Positions 11,801 through 20,019 of a stretch of DNA of 64,000 nucleotides are shown in pieces. The notes below the pieces were generated by a model. That model did no database searches, had not been told where the DNA came from, and saw only the letters and a list, made by a program, of their open reading frames with translations. Made by a program: the position numbers and the translations under genes. Numbering within the stretch: position 1 is the first letter of the stretch; every line of letters begins with the position of its first letter. The DNA is from JANSWP01 sp041941305 (lineage in GTDB: Bacteria > Bacteroidota > Bacteroidia > Chitinophagales > Saprospiraceae): NCBI GenBank assembly GCA_041941305.1, contig JBGTQJ010000046.1, forward strand, positions 6,441 to 70,440. Reading direction: 5' to 3'.

Positions 11801-14184
11801 ATTCTTGACTTTACCTTGGTCAAATGCCAGGCACTGGAGAATTTTGGTGCCGCCATGATTCGGTAATTGCGGTTATAAGTATTGCCATAAGTGACAATCC
11901 TTTTGGGCCCAATAACAGGATTGTATAGGATTTGACCAATATCAATTTGAGCATCCCCGAATTTGTCACGATAGATGCTTTCTTCTTCATAAGTATAAAA
12001 ATTGGGTAGATAATAATTCGTGTTTTGCGTTATGTCTACAGCTGTAAAATCAGAGTTTCCAAAGGAATAACTCATTCCATCCGGAGTGTTTATTGTGAAT
12101 GCAGCTATATGCTCTGCTCCGTCCAGAGTGTCTTTTTGGGTAATTATTTCTAGTCCATCTATATTTGGAAAGGTGATGGGTTCTTCTGATGCATTGAAAA
12201 TAAATTTACCTGAATACCCTCCACAATTGAAGAAAAACTCATCTGGCTGGGTATCCATTTTTTTAGTTTCGTAGATATACTCGTTTCCTAATAATTCTTT
12301 GATCGCCTGAATCCAGTTATCCCAATTACCAATCTGGTCATTGAAAAACTTGACATCTTCAATCCACTTTCCTGAATGAACCTGTTGTAAAATTTCTGAT
12401 TTATCCTCACTTGATAGGTTGGTAATTTGTGAATTATCATGATGAAAATAGCCGGTACCCTCTTCCTCATATTTTATGTTGGTTAATTGTTCGTTTAATG
12501 AAAAGCCTGCATTAAAACCAATCTCAATTGCTACTTCGATATCTAATAATGGGATTGAAAACCATGGAATACTCAAAGAATAATTAATTAGATTAGGATG
12601 AATTGGTGCCCAGGATATTCTCAACTTTGCTGCACCAAATTGAATTGGGTCTGCTGTTAATGGAAAACCTTCTTTAATTTTTGTGATGATGCCATCATAA
12701 TCCATTCCACAGCCTAAGCCATCACTTCCCGGGAATGTAAGCCTCAGACCAATATTAGAAGGAATCTCAATTCTACCCTTCATTTTATATTTTCTCCCTA
12801 CGCCTATACCAGTTGTCTTTCCCATAAATTCATCGGGAAGTCCTTTAACGACAAGAGAAATCATTCCCCCAGCATCTAAATTCCAGTGCTGCCCTACCAA
12901 AGAACCAATATCATTCACTTTCAAACCATTATTGGAACTACTAATGGATACTGGAATGGTGATGTCATAGGCTTGTAAATTATACAGAGGAATAGAGGTA
13001 TTTTGAGAGCCATTGTACAAATTCACCCCGCCATTAACTGCCTTTATCATTTCTAATGCTGATGGAGAAGGTGCCGCTGCACCCGGACCATCCAATCCCA
13101 ATCCGGCAATAACATCTGTAAAATAGTTTTGGTCAGCGTCTGTGCCTGGTGTAGGATTAACTACAACTTCAGCAAGAGGGTTTCCAATATCTTTCCCCTG
13201 TCCATTTGGTCCATTTTCAGGATAGGCTATTGTATCTCCGTCACAATTTTGGTAAGGAATGGTTAGTCCCAAATTCGAATTTAGAAATGCCACCAAATCT
13301 AAATTTTCCAACTCTTGATTGATAGTATCACCAAGGTATGAAGCAAGGTCTCCTTGATGCCATGAGGGAGGGTTTATTCCAGAATTATTGAGTTCCGTAT
13401 TTAGTCCAAGAGAATCATCCGTAATCCCTGTTGCTAATGAAGGTAAATCAACACAATCAAAATTAAAGCAATTAATTCCATATTCAATTGCTCCACTTTC
13501 TGACATGGCATTGAGAATAATGGCAGCGGTATTAATTGAAGGGACTTCGACAGTATCATTTGGAGGGCTGCTAGCCCCAGTGTTTAATACATCATCAGTT
13601 GTTAGTTCTCCAGCATCACCATCAAAAACGGTTAAGTTGTCTATACTTGCACTATCCGGGTTGAGAATATCACTGATATCCGGTTCTGTAATCGGGCAAG
13701 GAATTGCCTGAATAGTTGGATAAGTAGATAACTCAGGAAACATTCCTGAGCCAAATGAAGTTATCGGTTGTTGCTTAAAGTATTTTAGAAGATTAAAACT
13801 CGAATCATATGTTACTGCACAAATATTATTTGCTAAAGAGTCATATTCAAACTTGACATAAAAACTGTCTTGGCTACATATATAATTTAATGTATCTGCC
13901 AACATTTCAAACGAAGTAAATTGAATATAACCTGACCAAGTTCCTTTAGGATGTATAAATTCAACTATATCTAAGGGATTGCTTGGACTTATGATTCCAA
14001 AAACCTGCTCCACTGTATCTACATCATAACAAACCTCATAATACTGAATGCCACAACACAAATCTATATCTGGTTCATAATCAAACAGAGGATCAGTTAA
14101 ACCGCAACCATCCTGAGCAGATAAAACATTTAATTGAAAGAAAAAAAGAGTAGAGAAGATGAGACTTTGATATATAGTTTTCAT
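5875..14184 (-). CDS. RHS-repeat polymorphic toxin with C-terminal GH-E family nuclease domain
   Basis: A 2769-residue secreted protein. Residues 1-23 are a signal peptide (ending NVLSAQ). The N-terminal region is Asp/Asn-rich, and residues about 400-1350 resemble the SpvB/TcdB-like shell of large Bacteroidota RHS proteins (GQHWNLDAGGMISL). Residues about 1650-2500 hold YD repeats (YDALNRITLISKGDFNG, YSYDGNGNITEDAGRG). The RHS-associated core ends near residue 2540 (FGRFTGVDPIADRFPW, NYAENDPVKHIDLHG). The last about 230 residues are the variable toxin tip; residues about 2660-2769 match GH-E nucleases: DPDTGEIIEF, WDMGHTPGNEYWRDYERY, then YNDASRYRPETRATNRSHKLE split by the same G-H and E residues. 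The shell would hold the nuclease and release it into a competitor. The next gene is its immunity protein; the gene before it is a T9SS lamin-tail protein 54 nt away. Confidence 0.9.
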   Translation of the reverse strand: MKTIYQSLIFSTLFFFQLNVLSAQDGCGLTDPLFDYEPDIDLCCGIQYYEVCYDVDTVEQVFGIISPSNPLDIVEFIHPKGTWSGYIQFTSFEMLADTLNYICSQDSFYVKFEYDSLANNICAVTYDSSFNLLKYFKQQPITSFGSGMFPELSTYPTIQAIPCPITEPDISDILNPDSASIDNLTVFDGDAGELTTDDVLNTGASSPPNDTVEVPSINTAAIILNAMSESGAIEYGINCFNFDCVDLPSLATGITDDSLGLNTELNNSGINPPSWHQGDLASYLGDTINQELENLDLVAFLNSNLGLTIPYQNCDGDTIAYPENGPNGQGKDIGNPLAEVVVNPTPGTDADQNYFTDVIAGLGLDGPGAAAPSPSALEMIKAVNGGVNLYNGSQNTSIPLYNLQAYDITIPVSISSSNNGLKVNDIGSLVGQHWNLDAGGMISLVVKGLPDEFMGKTTGIGVGRKYKMKGRIEIPSNIGLRLTFPGSDGLGCGMDYDGIITKIKEGFPLTADPIQFGAAKLRISWAPIHPNLINYSLSIPWFSIPLLDIEVAIEIGFNAGFSLNEQLTNIKYEEEGTGYFHHDNSQITNLSSEDKSEILQQVHSGKWIEDVKFFNDQIGNWDNWIQAIKELLGNEYIYETKKMDTQPDEFFFNCGGYSGKFIFNASEEPITFPNIDGLEIITQKDTLDGAEHIAAFTINTPDGMSYSFGNSDFTAVDITQNTNYYLPNFYTYEEESIYRDKFGDAQIDIGQILYNPVIGPKRIVTYGNTYNRNYRIMAAPKFSSAWHLTKVKSRMTHEEVELGYESRDLNYYADKSYTHTFPNFNIDGSGYLTTNQNTDLNDLRIFKTKWENGRAEFAYSVTESNLERWHLTSINTSTARGEALEFHYGAPRGEIVDDFLCDSIVVKRGENDSLKYYKGWKLFYDNPAFSASTADCDPPELPETPERSAISITDDTEFHLGNIYNIHWSKFHTYFYLEFGLGCFTFPIRINIPYGDLLDKDWGYRTHMSEYGSLMEIKDLIDRYDEETEQSIYNAEKQRSFLDRIEEIDRFGGHHDFITKIDYEGIAANLPKRFSLNQDLFGYYNDNSASNSPLPPVEYRALKNGQIVDFTTTGIERQFPFSNTLGGQIHLGQKETPDSNLAVIGALKSLEFASGGRIQYSYGLNVLPPVGPGQTGEAGAGLRVIRLEENPGDSPAKITHYVYDSSSVINMPIRVYRNSDNYYYPGYEHKVITTSSFQNDLWSNKSNQIGYGMVTESWDSIGIGHTKHYFTTPDNFLQKIQMPSWSPLLIGQKLEVKKSCVLETITDCAHYSVTSSNLDIPPALDYPETFAYMTWLLGVEYQTETYNADSSLRQLSLMNYDVFQEETSIPSFFQSEMYQNHYHGKFIDNYVHGLIRELSPFKSINGRLLQIYDLIKGNIVPHPFKEITKNYYLLDRNLRTNNIRLISTYTLDSLLAGPAPNVTTNYSYVGTNPYTPKTITTIYSGDVTVWTYNDFAYDVTDETSKFSQSALDYLKDSIGYLAPIVTKTSLDSVNITQSSFTALTRDGSGKVVPLSNWTWRDSTLREVGQFSGYNGDGKPTTYKLTKHDNTFFDPISLVWNDQLQLTQRSYQGFSTNYAYNTYFELSSTNDPDSITTAYYYDPRARLDSLTTLNGRQRTKFQYNIGAYDNYVRTDLSFADGEFPNQVTTQYLDGFGKELGVRRENDGAQLSRTKYDNFFRVISDVKLTRGENTIVHEASPASRWTEITDAVGNITLTEQKGSSEFFALTCVTDPNTHLSQTHTDGLGRTRKNISGAGGITTYSFDNLGRLSTITNPVGEEYSYKYNAIDRVYEKKVPGSGVRNYWWDVAYRPKATQDANGNIQIFDYDALNRITLISKGDFNGLGSLPEEIVDEDDFDGDKIGDLLSNTYEPDHTWLKSSDERILYVGGLGDSKLTQNGIFDNIGRPDSIVVTYPNYHKITSIPSYTDAGLLTGQSMKIEGPQTVDVSYTFGFDDILRPTETALTIDGASNILSRLAYNSQDLVKIKYLGEAATGGFLQQVDYDYDAAGKLISINSIGEMECFEGDSVCTASSSFCLELPSGQKPVEEGCDPELTDIRINEQYYEVEPSLDLTTLASAVQLENLLETALDYFGLFGDVFVNAYFSGAGFICFEISITNTNAEQIQLFNGRCEISELALTDCCDKTATSLPGGSSGNYTQNSDLFYEKLRYDGLDIDRIDMSSNCTLGGMRNEYSYDGDHRVTVMNNTFFTPEREDGRYNTNYSYDPAGNITDLLRNGWIQGTGENAVYGMIDSLSYKYANERLDSLYDKTVDSLAQSKGFEPAETVYSYDGNGNITEDAGRGMTATYNLLNLPKVISKDGGSMLFEYTFGGKKYKKETTDSTGSTNIRLYLGGVEFVNDTAEVYHHGEGRVYLKDSLPRFQYKIDDHLGNLMVFFEDRDEDGLILTESETSNLDSLEVMQRELYYPFGLNFEGVWVHSFDPNNNYLYNGKELEKDLGLNWSFYGFRMYDATFGRFTGVDPIADRFPWVSTYNYAENDPVKHIDLHGLQKAMAENHVQSWTAKRAAHMKKTARHHEFQKLTDAEANEYAVYAVGVQGLAAGVLIVKGIGLAAIVKEGSEAIFEEVTGIPVISLPTDLLEKALKEGLVKLTREQMSKIWGKGKKRPYLRKSTIEDAFEQNRGADGFVRDPDTGEIIEFDDLIDVTTKSGREYQQRAWDMGHTPGNEYWRDYERYEKGEISWDELKELYNDASRYRPETRATNRSHKLEQKDE

Positions 14185-14238
14185 GAAGATGTTATTTAAG
14201 TTTTGAGGAAAAAAATTGAAAAAGAAGATGACGATGGT

Positions 14239-15960
14239 TTAATAACTATCCATCCTCACTAATTTCTTATTCACGACCTCTCCTGATGGAAAAGTGAATT
14301 GGCATATCAATACACCTGGAGGTAGTCGTCTTTCTAATTGAAGAGAATAGCTATTGTCTCCTTTTTCACTAGTCCAGTTCGCCTTTAACAACTCTTGTCC
14401 AGAGACAGCAAAAAAGCTCACTTTTGTTTCACCTTCTAATTGCGTTTTAAATTGAAATAGAAGCTCATTGTCAAATGGGTTGGGAAATACAACAAGTGTG
14501 TTTTTAGATGCTTTATTGCTCACCTGACCTAGTGGCATGGTAGGGTCATCCAGACCTTCTGAACGACTACCGCAGTCATTTAATGAGCTTATTAAGTTAG
14601 CATTGTCGGTAGAATTCGCTTGTCCAGGACTCTGAAGGTTTGCTTCAGCCAAATCAAAAGAAAAATCAGTTTTGACAAGATAATCCTGTCCAGTAAATCT
14701 ACAATTTGAACTGCTTGAGGAAGCATTTGTCAGCCAAAGTGAAAAAGTATTGTCAACTGAATACAAACTCTCCCCCAAACTAATTCCATGCATATAGCTG
14801 CCTTCATCCCACCTCACCTGGATACCATCAGCATTGGAGCTAATGTCAATAAGTGCTCCATCTGGCAGTGCTAACGAACCTCCGGCTTCCAGTCTTTTTA
14901 GATTGTTGTTCCACAAGCCCTCTCTAGCTACAAAATATTCGGAATCATCTACTGGAAGTACATATACCCCATCCTGATTTGAATCTGTCGGGTCATCTGC
15001 TGGTACTGAGGGATGTTCATTTCCTGGAGGATAAATGACAATGAGGCTTCCATTTGGGACTGCTTCCCAATTTGGATGATGGCTAAATATCAAATAGCCA
15101 TTATCAATTCCTATCTGTTGTTTATTATAAAAATTGACAAATTCACCTCCTGGAATCAAATAACCATCATTGTCATCAATATGAAATCCTCTGATGTCTA
15201 TTGAGTCGCCACAAACACTGGTCCCTAAAACCAATAATTCTACAAATTGGTCAGTTCCATCAGCTGCTCGATTAAATTCATTGACAATGATTTCTTCTAA
15301 ATGAGGAGTGCAGCAGGAGCGTCTTCCCTCCACTTCAAAACAAAAATCAAACTCACAGCATGGTTCCATCCCTTCACAACATATCCCTGTAGTATCAGCT
15401 AAAGATACCGTAACACAATATTGATCTAAAGCTCCCAAACATCCTCGAAGGACATTTCTGCTTAACCCCGCTGAAGAACTATCTGCCCAATCAATAATGA
15501 GTTCATTTTCAGGAATGATTTGACCGTTATGTTCAAAAGTGATAAGTAGCTCAACCCAGCAATAATTTAATTCAATCTGGTCAAATTCCGCTTCACATAA
15601 GTCTTTTCCTAAAATTTCAACATCATATTCTTCTACACATCCTGTATGGATATTCTTAATAATAAAAGTGTAGGTTCCTGGGTCTAAATTCTCCAATATT
15701 AGATCAGTTGGTCCATGTGTCCAATACCAGGTAAAATCATTTTCCTCGCCCAGGACTTCCATTTCAATGGTACCGCCATCCTCTCCACAGGAATGAGTAA
15801 TGCTGGCTACTTGAGCAAATGGACTAGCACTTACTTCAAATGCGAGAAGAAATTGAAAGATTATAAGTATAAGGCCTATGATTTTGATTGGCTTTATTTT
15901 AGAAAAGAAGGATGCAAGGCAATACACTTGCTTAGAGGTCGTGTAATAGTAATGTTCCAT
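14239..15960 (-). CDS. Secreted lamin-tail-domain protein with T9SS type A sorting domain
   Basis: A 573-residue protein. The N-terminal hydrophobic segment at residues about 24-45 (IIGLILIIFQFLLAFEVSAS) acts as a signal peptide after a longer than usual n-region; a later start is possible. Residues about 50-110 are SprB-like (GTYTFIIKNIHTGCVEEYDV). A Cys-rich stretch follows, with about eight Cys from 130 to 215 (CCEGMEPCCEFDFCF). A lamin-tail domain begins near residue 220 (EEIIVNEFNRAADGTDQFVE). The C-terminus is a T9SS sorting domain (VVFPNPFDNELLFQF, then LPPGVLICQF and KKLVRM). It lies 54 nt before the RHS gene and is probably cotranscribed, so it may be a surface partner of the toxin, though that is inference. 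Confidence 0.85.
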   Translation of the reverse strand: MEHYYYTTSKQVYCLASFFSKIKPIKIIGLILIIFQFLLAFEVSASPFAQVASITHSCGEDGGTIEMEVLGEENDFTWYWTHGPTDLILENLDPGTYTFIIKNIHTGCVEEYDVEILGKDLCEAEFDQIELNYCWVELLITFEHNGQIIPENELIIDWADSSSAGLSRNVLRGCLGALDQYCVTVSLADTTGICCEGMEPCCEFDFCFEVEGRRSCCTPHLEEIIVNEFNRAADGTDQFVELLVLGTSVCGDSIDIRGFHIDDNDGYLIPGGEFVNFYNKQQIGIDNGYLIFSHHPNWEAVPNGSLIVIYPPGNEHPSVPADDPTDSNQDGVYVLPVDDSEYFVAREGLWNNNLKRLEAGGSLALPDGALIDISSNADGIQVRWDEGSYMHGISLGESLYSVDNTFSLWLTNASSSSSNCRFTGQDYLVKTDFSFDLAEANLQSPGQANSTDNANLISSLNDCGSRSEGLDDPTMPLGQVSNKASKNTLVVFPNPFDNELLFQFKTQLEGETKVSFFAVSGQELLKANWTSEKGDNSYSLQLERRLPPGVLICQFTFPSGEVVNKKLVRMDSY

Positions 15961-16086
15961 TGGTTGGACGATTTAAATTAGAGAATACATTTCCAGCCTA
16001 AATCATGGACATCTCCTTGATTTAGGGATAGAAATCACTGTGTTATATTGAGCAGGTTAAGTCAGATATAAGTATAAAAATTCAGC

Positions 16087-16165
16087 ATGAATAAGCTGTT
16101 AAGCCTTATTCATAGACAGCCAATAAAAAGCCGACCATATCAGAACTGCCTTTAAGTTGTTCTGA
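16087..16165. repeat. two small perfect hairpins in a 955 bp divergent gap
   Basis: The gap 15961-16915 separates the divergent lamin-tail and amidohydrolase genes. It holds no credible gene. At 16087-16113 the arms ATGAATAAG and CTTATTCAT enclose 9 nt. At 16140-16165 the arms TCAGAAC and GTTCTGA enclose 12 nt. Neither is followed by a clean T tract, so they are not obvious terminators. Confidence 0.4.
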
Positions 16166-16201
16166 AAAAGCTTTTTAATCCAATATGTTTCTTAATATTC
16201 C

Positions 16202-16375
16202 AGCTGTTAATTTTTGCTCGTCATACTTTATATTAAAGGCTATTAGGAAAAAGGTTACAACTTCGCGCCCGCGCGTATGCGCGCACCCGCACATGCGCGA
16301 ATACGATAAAATTCCTGATAACCTTTATTATATACCTCTCCATTACGAGCAAAAGGCTTTCAGCCAAAAAGCACC
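16202..16375. repeat. large imperfect palindrome with a GC-rich alternating core
   Basis: Reverse-complementing 16290-16375 gives a sequence clearly similar to 16202-16285: shared blocks include TTTTGCTCGT, TATAATAAAGG-like and TTCGCGC. The arms are about 75 bp with many differences, as in an old decaying palindrome. The centre (16270-16286) is a run of 17 strictly alternating pyrimidines and purines (CGCGCG then TATGCGCGCAC), a sequence type able to adopt Z-DNA. It sits between divergent genes and therefore is not a terminator by position. Confidence 0.5.
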
Positions 16376-16874
16376 CTCAAATATTATTATCTAATTTCTT
16401 GCTTTAGTTTTCTCTTGTATACACATGATTGCATTAACAAGGGGGCTCTAGGTAACATTGGCGAGTTATTAGTGACACAAAAAATTGCGTCTATCAAATT
16501 CTATATCTAAAACAGTGTGTAGAGTAGATTTGCTATACAAACATAACAATCTATTTTAATAAATGCAATTGTTCCAAAAAAATTAACACTTATCAATTTT
16601 TACTGGTTAGTTATGACTCACTAACTACAAGGCATTGGAGAATAAAATCAAAGAAAAAATTTTCAAAATTCTATTTTTGGCTTGGATAATATTACTGAAC
16701 GTATCATTTTTATCATTAGGTTATTTTGATACATTTTTCAAATTTCCCAAAACTATTAAATCGCTTGAGTCCTATCCTTTTGTAACATTTTGAATTGGGG
16801 AGTTCTATTCTTCGAAATATTACCTTGGTTCTAGTCTAAATTTTCAATTCATGACCAACAAATCAAAAATTTTC

Positions 16875-16882
16875 TACATTTG
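16875..16882 (+). promoter_or_regulatory. candidate Bacteroidota -7 promoter element
   Basis: TACATTTG matches the TAnnTTTG -7 consensus 33 nt before the amidohydrolase start codon. A clear TTTG -33 box is not seen at 19-21 nt upstream, so the call is weak. Confidence 0.3.
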
Positions 16883-16915
16883 ACCATCATCTAAATCAAA
16901 CAAAACTAAACGCTG

Positions 16916-18514
16916 ATGCCAAAAAGAACTTTACTTTTTTCGATTTTCTTCTTCCTCATTTCTACTGGATTTTCCCAAGATATTTCAGAAACTGATAAAA
17001 AATTAGCCACGCTAAAAGCAGAGGTCGCACAAAAAATTGAAGCCAATGCGAAGATGGCTCAGGTGATGGTGGACAAGGTGTTTAGTTTTGCGGAATTAGG
17101 CTTTCAGGAGGTAGAAACTTCAAAATATTTGACAGATATTTTAGAAGAAAATGGCTTTGAAATAGAACATGGAATCTCGGGTATTCCGACTGCATGGTGG
17201 GCAAAGTGGGGGAATGGGAAACCTGTGATTGCATTGGGGAGTGATTTGGATTGTATTCCAAAAGCTTCACAAAAACCAGGGGTGGCATATCATGACCCGA
17301 TAATAGAAGGGGCTCCAGGTCATGGAGAAGGGCATAATTCTGGTTTGCCTTTGAATATTTTGGCGGCGCTTCAGGTGAAAGAAATCATGATGAGAGAGCA
17401 ATTGTCGGGAACTTTGATTCTCTGGCCTGGGGTTGCAGAAGAATTGGTTGGGACAAAAGCCTTTTATACCAGAGACGGGTATTTTGATGATGTGGATATT
17501 TCTATATTCACACATGTTGGGAACAATATGAATGTTTCCTACGGTCAGGCCAGAGGAACGGGATTGATTTCAGTGGAATATACGTTTGAAGGCGAGGCAG
17601 CCCATGCTGCCGGAGCACCCTGGCGTGGGCGAAGTGCTGCGGACGCCGTTGAATTAATGAATATTGGCTGGCAATATCAGCGGGAACACCTCGACCCATT
17701 ACACCGTTCCCATTCGGTCATCAAAAATGGGGGAGACCAACCCAATGTCGTGCCTTCCAAAGCTTCCATTTGGTATTACTTTCGGCACGTTACTTACCCC
17801 AAAATCATGGAAGTATACGACCGTGCCAACAAAATTGCAGAAGGAGCCGCTTTAATGACCAATACCACAGTGAGTAAAAAAGTCCTGGGTTCTGCGTGGC
17901 CACGGCATTTTAATAAAGTAATCGCCGAGACCATGTACGAGAACATTAAAGAAGTAGGACTCCCGGAATGGAGCAAAGCAGATCAAGCATTGGCAATGGC
18001 ACTTCAAAAGGAAGTAAATTCTCCTAGAGATACAACAGGCATGCCTACAGAATTGGATACACTTAGCAGACCCTTGATAAGACCAGTGAGTGGTGGTTCA
18101 GATGATATCGGTGATATTTCATGGAAACTTCCAACAGTAACCTTAAGGTATCCTTCAAATATTCCGGGTTTGCAAGGGCATCATTGGTCAAGTGCAGTTG
18201 CCATGGCAACACCGATAGCACATAAAGGTGTGGTAGCAGGGGCAAAGGTGGAGGCTATGACGATTTTGGACTTTCTGATGAAACCAGAATTAACGGAACA
18301 AGCATGGGAGTATTTCCGAAATGAACAAGGAATGAAACAAAAATACATTCCTATGGTCACAGAAAAGGATGAACCTGCAATTTATTTGAATACTGACATC
18401 ATGGAGGAATTCAGACCCAAAGCTGAAAAATTCTATTACGATGAGACCAAATACGAAAGCTATTTGGAGCAATTGGGAATTGAATATCCAACTGTTCGGA
18501 AAGATAAAGATTAG
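16916..18514 (+). CDS. Exported M20 family amidohydrolase (AbgB-like)
   Basis: A 532-residue protein with a signal peptide (MPKRTLLFSIFFFLISTGFS, then Gln). It resembles the amidohydrolase branch of the M20 metallopeptidases, close to the p-aminobenzoyl-glutamate hydrolase subunit AbgB: IALGSDLDCIP is the first metal-site strand, GHGEGHNSG (about residues 135-143) replaces the common HACGHD motif, ILWPGVAEE carries the catalytic Glu pair, THVGNNMNVSYG and EGEAAHAAGAPWRGRSAADA are the dimerisation-domain motifs, and VSGGSDDIGDISWKLP is the C-terminal metal site. It hydrolyses N-acyl or aminoacyl amide bonds in the periplasm; the substrate is not predictable. It stands alone and ends in a strong shared terminator. 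Confidence 0.9.
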   Translation: MPKRTLLFSIFFFLISTGFSQDISETDKKLATLKAEVAQKIEANAKMAQVMVDKVFSFAELGFQEVETSKYLTDILEENGFEIEHGISGIPTAWWAKWGNGKPVIALGSDLDCIPKASQKPGVAYHDPIIEGAPGHGEGHNSGLPLNILAALQVKEIMMREQLSGTLILWPGVAEELVGTKAFYTRDGYFDDVDISIFTHVGNNMNVSYGQARGTGLISVEYTFEGEAAHAAGAPWRGRSAADAVELMNIGWQYQREHLDPLHRSHSVIKNGGDQPNVVPSKASIWYYFRHVTYPKIMEVYDRANKIAEGAALMTNTTVSKKVLGSAWPRHFNKVIAETMYENIKEVGLPEWSKADQALAMALQKEVNSPRDTTGMPTELDTLSRPLIRPVSGGSDDIGDISWKLPTVTLRYPSNIPGLQGHHWSSAVAMATPIAHKGVVAGAKVEAMTILDFLMKPELTEQAWEYFRNEQGMKQKYIPMVTEKDEPAIYLNTDIMEEFRPKAEKFYYDETKYESYLEQLGIEYPTVRKDKD

Positions 18515-18528
18515 ACAACATTCCCTAA

Positions 18529-18597
18529 AAGTTCAAGTTCAAGAGACAAGTTCAAGCTCAATTTTTGCACTTGAACTTGTCTCTTGAACTTGAACTT
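18529..18597. terminator. long perfect inverted repeat acting as bidirectional terminator
   Basis: Two perfectly complementary 28-nt arms (18529-18556 and 18570-18597) enclose a 13-nt loop. The arms are built from a tandem AAGTTC/AAGAGAC-like word (AAGTTCAAGTTCAAGAGAC). It lies between the convergent amidohydrolase and epimerase genes and can terminate both, but the 28-bp arm is far longer than an ordinary intrinsic terminator. Confidence 0.75.
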
Positions 18598-18627
18598 AAT
18601 AGCTCAGCCCTGCCTAAAATCTCCGGA

Positions 18628-19755
18628 TCATTTTTTTAGGGATGCATTTCTCTGCAACCATTGGGCTATAATTTCTTTTTCTCTGGCTTCATTTAAAGCG
18701 CGAATTCCGCTTTGATCATCCTCCTCAATTTCAAAATTTTTATGAATATAGGTGGATTGGGCATCTTTAATGGTTTTGTCCAAATTCCTGATTTTCAAAC
18801 CATTATTGATGGCTTTTCTGTTGCTGATTTGGTAAAATCCTGGTTCCGGATCATTTTCAATGGGAATCCAGAAAGGGATGTCCATGAAAGGCTCCAACTT
18901 CATATCCTTACTTAAGAAATTTGGGTCAGCCCAGTGAATTGTAACATCACTTTTCATAGCTTTTTTGATGCGCAAAATAAAATCTTTATACCCAAAGGTT
19001 GTTTTTGGCCCCACTAAATTGTAACTACCAAATCGTTCTTTATCCATAGCCTGACAGAGGAAAGAGGCTACGTCTTTCACATCGATAAATTGAACTGGAT
19101 CGTTTGAATCTGGTTCAATAATCGCCTTGCGTTCCTGCATTCTTTTTATGATGTGGTTGGTGAATGGACCAGGGTCTCGTTCGCCGACGATTGCACCGGG
19201 ACGAAGAATAATATGGGACTTTGGGAACTGTTGTTCAATGGCTTTTTCGCAAAGGGTTTTGCCCAAATTGTAATACATCTCTTCATTTTCATCTCCTTTT
19301 CTCCTTGGTGCATTTTCCGTGATGCCTGGCTGTACAAAATTTTGATAAGTGGCAATGCTTGAAACAAAAGCATATCCGGAAGTTTTGTCCTTTAAAACTT
19401 CAATGGATTCTTTGACTAATTGAGGCCGATAAGGCCAAACGTCAATGACCCAATCCCATTTCAAATTGCCTTTTTGAAGATTTTCATAACCGGCTAATCC
19501 GATTTCCCGATCTCCCTTGATTTTTTCCAATTTGGGAAAAAAATGGGAATTGGTTTTTCCCCGATTGAACAGGGTCACCTGATGCCCTTGCTTAACCAAA
19601 GCTTTTACAATGGGAGGTCCAACAAAATTGGTTCCTCCCAATACCAGGATGTTTTGTTTTCTTTTAGCTAAAAAGTTATGGAAAAAAGGTGCTAGACTTG
19701 TAGCAGCAGTCATCAAGCCCGCTTTGTTGAGGAAGGTTCTTCTTGTTATTTTCAT
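18628..19755 (-). CDS. Tat-exported NAD-dependent epimerase/dehydratase family protein
   Basis: A 375-residue protein. I placed the start at 19755 rather than 40 codons upstream because MKITRRTFLNKAGLMTAATS is a twin-arginine signal peptide and the extra upstream codons run through the hairpin region. After it comes the Rossmann motif ILVLGGTNFVGPPIVKALVK (GxxxxxG), FNRGKTNSH at the end of strand 2, and a Tyr-x-x-x-Lys-like YYNLGKTLCEKAI active-site helix. It resembles extended SDR proteins such as mRNA-binding or isoflavone-reductase-like epimerases common in Bacteroidota. A folded, cofactor-loaded enzyme exported by Tat fits the signal. Substrate unknown. Single gene, convergent with the amidohydrolase. 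Confidence 0.88.
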   Translation of the reverse strand: MKITRRTFLNKAGLMTAATSLAPFFHNFLAKRKQNILVLGGTNFVGPPIVKALVKQGHQVTLFNRGKTNSHFFPKLEKIKGDREIGLAGYENLQKGNLKWDWVIDVWPYRPQLVKESIEVLKDKTSGYAFVSSIATYQNFVQPGITENAPRRKGDENEEMYYNLGKTLCEKAIEQQFPKSHIILRPGAIVGERDPGPFTNHIIKRMQERKAIIEPDSNDPVQFIDVKDVASFLCQAMDKERFGSYNLVGPKTTFGYKDFILRIKKAMKSDVTIHWADPNFLSKDMKLEPFMDIPFWIPIENDPEPGFYQISNRKAINNGLKIRNLDKTIKDAQSTYIHKNFEIEEDDQSGIRALNEAREKEIIAQWLQRNASLKK

Positions 19756-19816
19756 AGCTTGCTTTTTTGAATGAGCAGTATAGAGTAGAGTGCTAAAATG
19801 TATGATGAGATAGTTC

Positions 19817-19901
19817 GCGCGGCTAGCGCCGCGCTCACCTTGGGTTTTAAGGGGGCAACCAAGCCCAAATCCCAAATTTGGGCTTGGTTGCCCCCTTAAA
19901 A
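19817..19901. repeat. composite palindromic element, copy 2
   Basis: A GC-rich hairpin (19817-19834, arms GCGCGGC and GCCGCGC, loop TAGC) is followed after 10 nt by a perfect long palindrome with 26-nt arms (19845-19870 and 19876-19901, loop CCCAA). The arm begins TTTTAAGGGGGCAACCAAG. It lies in the 426 bp gap between divergent genes, so termination is not its obvious role. It shares layout and flank words (GCTC before, GGG in the spacer, TTTTAAGGG at the arm base) with the elements at 37881 and 39115. Confidence 0.7.
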
Positions 19902-20019
19902 TCGATAGCAGGTGTGGAGAGGAAACTCGTCATACATTTTGGAACACAACCCAATATATAACTTTAGACAAGTTATAAAATAAAGACCAGTCTCAAGATA
20001 GTACGTTGCTACAAATGAT

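Noticed and set aside
16185..16394. 69-codon frame over the imperfect palindrome
   Set aside because: It runs through both arms of the palindrome and the GC-rich core, with no protein-like composition.
19756..19875. Upstream extension of the epimerase gene by 40 codons
   Set aside because: It crosses the hairpin and long palindrome, and the Tat signal at 19755 gives a better start.
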